A DNA stretch of 8,318 bases from an uncultured Clostridia bacterium (GTDB lineage: Bacteria > Bacillota > Clostridia > TANB77 > CAG-508), in the NCBI GenBank assembly GCA_948745425.1, contig CAPZDM010000065.1:1-8318 (forward strand), given 5' to 3'. Both the position numbers and the translations under genes were made by a program. The notes under the pieces are model-generated. The model was not told where the DNA came from. It did no database searches and was given only the letters and a program-made list of their open reading frames with translations. Numbering within the stretch: the stretch's first letter is position 1; each line of letters starts with the position of its first letter. Of the stretch, positions 5,710 to 8,318 are shown piece by piece.

Positions 5710-6539
5710 CAACAGCACAAAAAGTGATAAAGTATTTAGCAATAGCATTTGCTATATTTCTTATAGTAAATATAGTATCAGCAATTTTATGGGGATTATT
5801 TGGCTTTTCATTTATTTTTGGATTACATGATAGAAAAGATGATATAGTAAGTGAAGAAATAATAGCAACAAATTCTGAGTATGAAGATATCGAGACATTG
5901 GATATAGACATGGCTTTTAGCAATTTAATGATAAAGACTGCTGATAGTTTTAAAGTAGAAGGAGATAACAATCATATTAGATGTAATCAAAATGGTAAAA
6001 CAATACATATAGAGGAAAAAGGAAATCATTGGTTTGCAAGAAATAATAGTGGAAATTTAATTATTTATATACCAGAAAATTTGGAATTTGACAAAGTAAA
6101 AATATGTACAGGAGCAGGAAAAATTGATATTGAGAAAATTACAACAAAGAAATTATCTTTAGAAATAGGAGCAGGAGAAACACAAATAAAAGAGTTGAAT
6201 GTAATAGATAAAACTGATATTGATGGAGGAGCAGGAAAGGTTGCTATTTTATCTGGAATAATAAATGATTTAGACTTAGATATGGGAGTTGGAAGAGTAG
6301 AGGTAAATGCTAAGTTAACAGGAAATTCAAATATAGAAGCAGGTATAGGAGAACTAAATGTTAATATTGATGCTCCAAAAGAAGAATATAGAATTAAGAC
6401 AAGTAAAGGTATAGGTTCAATATCTATTGATGGCAAAGGAAGTTCAGATAATACAACATATGGAGAAGGAGAAAATTATATTAAAATAGATGGTGGAATA
6501 GGAAATATTAGACTAAATTTCAAAGAAAATGAAAGGTAA
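5706..6539 (+). CDS. Membrane-anchored DUF4097-type beta-solenoid protein
   Basis: The 277-residue protein has one N-terminal transmembrane helix (about 8-40) and a long region of short beta-strands resembling the DUF4097 'putative adhesin' repeat domain. The Gly-x-Gly turns recur at residues 136, 155, 175, 194, 213, 235 and 264 (GAG, GAG, GAG, GVG, GIG, GIG, GIG). The first five are spaced 19-20 residues apart, each followed by alternating strand residues, as expected of successive solenoid rungs. It starts inside the previous stop (4-base ATGA overlap), so translation is coupled, and the two proteins probably act together at the membrane. Such proteins often sit beside LiaF-, PspC- or PadR-type envelope-stress genes; the ligand or mechanism is unknown. 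The soluble part probably lies on the outer face, but the topology is inferred. Confidence 0.83.
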   Translation: MTTAQKVIKYLAIAFAIFLIVNIVSAILWGLFGFSFIFGLHDRKDDIVSEEIIATNSEYEDIETLDIDMAFSNLMIKTADSFKVEGDNNHIRCNQNGKTIHIEEKGNHWFARNNSGNLIIYIPENLEFDKVKICTGAGKIDIEKITTKKLSLEIGAGETQIKELNVIDKTDIDGGAGKVAILSGIINDLDLDMGVGRVEVNAKLTGNSNIEAGIGELNVNIDAPKEEYRIKTSKGIGSISIDGKGSSDNTTYGEGENYIKIDGGIGNIRLNFKENER

Positions 6540-6571
6540 ATAATATACAATTACAAAGATAAAAATATTTT

Positions 6572-6597
6572 AAGGGTTGCAGTTATGCAACTCTTTT
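6572..6597 (+). terminator. Intrinsic terminator of the LiaF-like operon
   Basis: A 10-bp stem (6572-6581 with 6586-6595, one G-T pair at 6575/6592) encloses the loop GTTA (6582-6585). It runs into a short T-run (6594-6597), 32 bases after the stop at 6539. Confidence 0.75.
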
Positions 6598-6653
6598 ATG
6601 TAGCTTATTAAAAAATTAATCTCAGAAATAATGTGTTGTCAACATATATAGAC

Positions 6654-6682
6654 TTGCAATGTTATGTAAAATGTGCTAAAAT
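6654..6682 (+). promoter_or_regulatory. Extended -10 sigma-A-type promoter for the wall hydrolase
   Basis: -35 TTGCAA (6654-6659), a 17-base spacer, and -10 TAAAAT (6677-6682) preceded by TGC, which makes an extended -10. The start point would be near 6689, giving a leader of about 63 bases before the ATG. A short palindrome, TGTTG-T-CAACA (6634-6644), lies nine bases upstream of the -35. The promoter looks like the vegetative type rather than a sporulation-sigma type. Confidence 0.65.
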
Positions 6683-6751
6683 ATAAGATAAGAGTGAAGA
6701 AATCACAGTGTACCAATTTTATTAATTAATTAAAAGAAAAGGAGAGAAGTT

Positions 6752-8182
6752 ATGGCAACAGCAACATTAGTTTTTCAACACTTTAACTACAAGAGAGAAC
6801 TTCGGAGGATAAAAGCGAAGAAATTTGTACAAGAAAATGCTGACCAATTAAAAAAAGGAGCAGCAATTACAGCTACTGTTACAGCTTTAGGTGTGGTAGC
6901 TACAAGCAATCAAAAAAATTCTTTATTTGAGTTAAATACATTTAATACTGCTATTGCAGTAAATGCAAATGTTCCTCAAATAGGAGAATCTACACTTCTT
7001 GCAAGGAATTCAAATTTGCAGGAACTGACTTCAAATAAGGATTCTGTAATTAATCAAATTACGAAATCTGAAACTACTGTAACAGAAACAGTAAATGCAG
7101 ACACAAAAGTTGAAGCATTAGAAGTTACTGGGACAGAAACAGTAAATGTGGATACAGAAGTTGAAGCATTAGAAGTTGCTGGGACAGAAACAGAAAATGT
7201 AGATACGAAAGTGGAAGCATTAGAAGTTACTAGGACAGAAACAGTAAATGCAGACACAAAAGTTGAAGCATTAGAAGTTACTGGGACAGAAACAGTAAAT
7301 GCAGACACGGAAGTTGAAGCATCAGAAGTTACTGGGACAGAAACAGTAAATGCAGATACAGAAGTTGAAGCATTAGAAGTTACTGGAACAGAAACAGTAA
7401 ATGCAGATACAGAAGTTGAAGCATTAGAAGTTACTGGAACAGAAACAGCAAATGCAGATACAGAAGTTGAAGCATTAGAAGTTACTGGAACAGAAACGGC
7501 AAATGCAGATACAGAGATTATTAATTCTACTGAAAATGAAACAGACATAGTAACTATGTCTGCTGGGGCACAAGTAGAAGAAAATGTAATTGCTGAAGCA
7601 GAATTAACTATGACTGCTAGAGTAGAAGATACCACTATGACTAATGATGTAAGTTCAGATAGTAGTTTTATAAATACTACTATTGTAGAAAAGGGTGTAA
7701 CCCTTACTTATTATGAGGTAAGTGAAGACTTCATATTAAGCCATCCTGTAAAAACAGGTGATATTGTGCTTACAGAAGAAGAATTCACTAATTTCTGCAA
7801 AGAACTTGAGGCCGAGGCTGGAAACCAAGGAATAACAGGAAAAGTGATTGTAGGAAACGTGATATTAAACCGTATGAGGAGAGATGGAGTGTCTCTCAAT
7901 GCTGTTATCTTTGCATCGAAACAATTTGCAAGTATAGCTAACGTGAAAAGTATTAGCAACGAAACCATTGAAGCAGCTAAAATGGCATTAGAAGCTGACT
8001 ATACTATAGCAGTAATGCAAGCAATTGCCGAAATGGAAGGATTATCACCTGAGGAGTATAGTGTGGGAGCATACTATTTCTACAATCCTGAAGGTTGTGG
8101 AGAAGGTGCTCTAAATACAAGAAGAAATCTTACAGTAGCTGCAAGATACAAGGGACATGTTTTCAGTACAGATTATCGTTGA
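6752..8182 (+). CDS. Repeat-bearing SleB-type cell wall hydrolase (Hydrolase_2)
   Basis: The 476-residue protein has four parts. (1) A long basic N-terminus (KRELRRIKAKK, 14-24) precedes a modest hydrophobic stretch at about 37-51, probably a weak signal or anchor. (2) A Thr/Glu/Val-rich region holds eight 17-residue repeats (111-246) and a ninth partial one. (3) A Ser/Thr/Glu-rich linker runs from about 256 to 310. (4) The C-terminal catalytic domain (345-476) matches SleB/CwlJ-type hydrolases: EAEAGNQGITGKV with E355 in the place of the catalytic glutamate of EARGE, GNVILNR (368-374), QFASI, YYFYNP (441-446) and GHVF (468-471). These enzymes cut the peptidoglycan glycan strand as lytic transglycosylases. 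The second Glu of EARGE is replaced by Gln359. The ribosome binding site GGAG at 6741-6744 is seven bases from the ATG. It is a single-gene unit with its own promoter and terminator. SleB is known for spore cortex lysis, but this promoter and architecture suggest vegetative wall remodelling. Confidence 0.87.
   Translation: MATATLVFQHFNYKRELRRIKAKKFVQENADQLKKGAAITATVTALGVVATSNQKNSLFELNTFNTAIAVNANVPQIGESTLLARNSNLQELTSNKDSVINQITKSETTVTETVNADTKVEALEVTGTETVNVDTEVEALEVAGTETENVDTKVEALEVTRTETVNADTKVEALEVTGTETVNADTEVEASEVTGTETVNADTEVEALEVTGTETVNADTEVEALEVTGTETANADTEVEALEVTGTETANADTEIINSTENETDIVTMSAGAQVEENVIAEAELTMTARVEDTTMTNDVSSDSSFINTTIVEKGVTLTYYEVSEDFILSHPVKTGDIVLTEEEFTNFCKELEAEAGNQGITGKVIVGNVILNRMRRDGVSLNAVIFASKQFASIANVKSISNETIEAAKMALEADYTIAVMQAIAEMEGLSPEEYSVGAYYFYNPEGCGEGALNTRRNLTVAARYKGHVFSTDYR
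7082..7516 (+). repeat. 51-bp in-frame tandem repeats (eight full, one partial)
   Basis: Each full unit encodes T-E-T-V-N-A-D-T-[KE]-V-E-A-L-E-V-T-G or a close variant. Full units span 7082-7489 and a partial ninth covers 7490-7516. Units six (7337-7387) and seven (7388-7438) are identical at the DNA level, and unit eight differs from them by one base. Units one to three carry more changes (V133, A143, E148, V150, R161). The array is richer in G and C than the flanking genes. Low-divergence units at the 3' side suggest recent duplication, so copy number may vary between strains. Confidence 0.95.
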
Positions 8183-8186
8183 AACA

Positions 8187-8225
8187 AGAGCGAGCGAAAG
8201 TATACTTTCCTCGCTTTCTCCTTTT
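8187..8225 (+). terminator. Intrinsic terminator of the wall hydrolase gene
   Basis: An upper stem of GAAAG and CTTTC (8196-8200 with 8205-8209) caps a TATA loop. After one bulged C (8195), a lower stem of eight pairs (8187-8194 with 8210-8217, one G-T pair) follows. A pyrimidine tract ending in TTTT (8222-8225) completes it. It begins four bases after the stop codon at 8180-8182. Confidence 0.85.
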
Positions 8226-8318
8226 ATATAGAAGATAAAAAGTAAATGAAAATTCTTAAATTTTTGTAGTGTTACAATTGATGTGAAACAAAAAATATAG
8301 AAAAAAAGTGATTCAAGT
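8226..8318. other. Non-coding end of window
   Basis: 93 bases of AT-rich sequence after the terminator. No start with a ribosome binding site and no convincing promoter pair is visible; it is probably the upstream region of a gene beyond the window. Confidence 0.5.

Noticed and set aside
6634..6644. TGTTG-T-CAACA upstream of the wall hydrolase promoter as an operator
   Set aside because: Only five-base arms; too short to claim in AT-rich DNA without a second copy or conservation.
7082..7516. Regular 51-bp repeats as a CRISPR array
   Set aside because: There are no unique spacers: the whole unit repeats, in frame, inside a protein gene.
7054..7635. A 193-codon open frame on the minus strand across the tandem repeats
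   Set aside because: It exists only because the 51-bp unit has no stop on the antisense. Its product is a Ser/Val/Thr mirror of the repeats, with no ribosome binding site or promoter of its own.

Overview
The window is AT-rich (roughly 28% GC by eye) and uses AGA and ATA codons heavily. It has strong AAGGAG-type ribosome binding sites about 7 to 9 bases from the starts, sigma-A-like promoters, and TGA used as a stop. The protein families (Spd1-like nuclease, YugP-type peptidase, LiaF-like membrane protein, SleB-type cell wall hydrolase) point to a Gram-positive Firmicute, most likely an uncultured or gut Clostridia lineage. No RNA gene, riboswitch or CRISPR array was seen.

Positions 1-2149 hold a rightward block of small enzymes. 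The first 54 bases look like the right end of an IS3-family insertion sequence: the last codons of a transposase, then a terminal repeat ending in CA. This cuts a metallo-beta-lactamase-fold hydrolase gene, of which only the last 70 or so codons remain. Then come a 2H phosphoesterase (282-821), a Nudix hydrolase (952-1479) and a HAD-type 5'-nucleotidase (1498-2058). The block ends in a stub: a well-formed ribosome binding site and the first 12 codons of an RBBP9/YdeN-like alpha/beta hydrolase (2087-2122), then a break. The block therefore carries a broken gene at each end.

Positions 2095-3093 carry, on the minus strand, an unfamiliar acidic protein of 332 residues. It appears to contain one DUF3006-like module followed by two more degenerate copies of the same module. 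Its stop codon and last residues lie inside the hydrolase stub, so the gene probably arrived through a rearrangement. A divergent control region (3094-3299) holds a good promoter for each direction and a perfect 9-bp inverted repeat.

Positions 3300-4837 encode a secreted or membrane-tethered DNA/RNA nuclease and a YugP-type membrane zinc peptidase, probably co-transcribed. Positions 5026-6539 are a two-gene operon with a 4-base overlap and its own extended -10 promoter. It encodes a LiaF-like four-helix membrane protein and a DUF4097-type membrane-anchored beta-solenoid, and closes with an intrinsic terminator. Positions 6752-8182 encode a SleB-type cell wall hydrolase with eight 17-residue tandem repeats between a membrane/export segment and the catalytic domain, with its own promoter and terminator. 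From 3300 onward the common theme is the cell surface.

The best candidates for something new are the three-module protein at 2095-3093 with its junction, and the repeat-bearing wall hydrolase.
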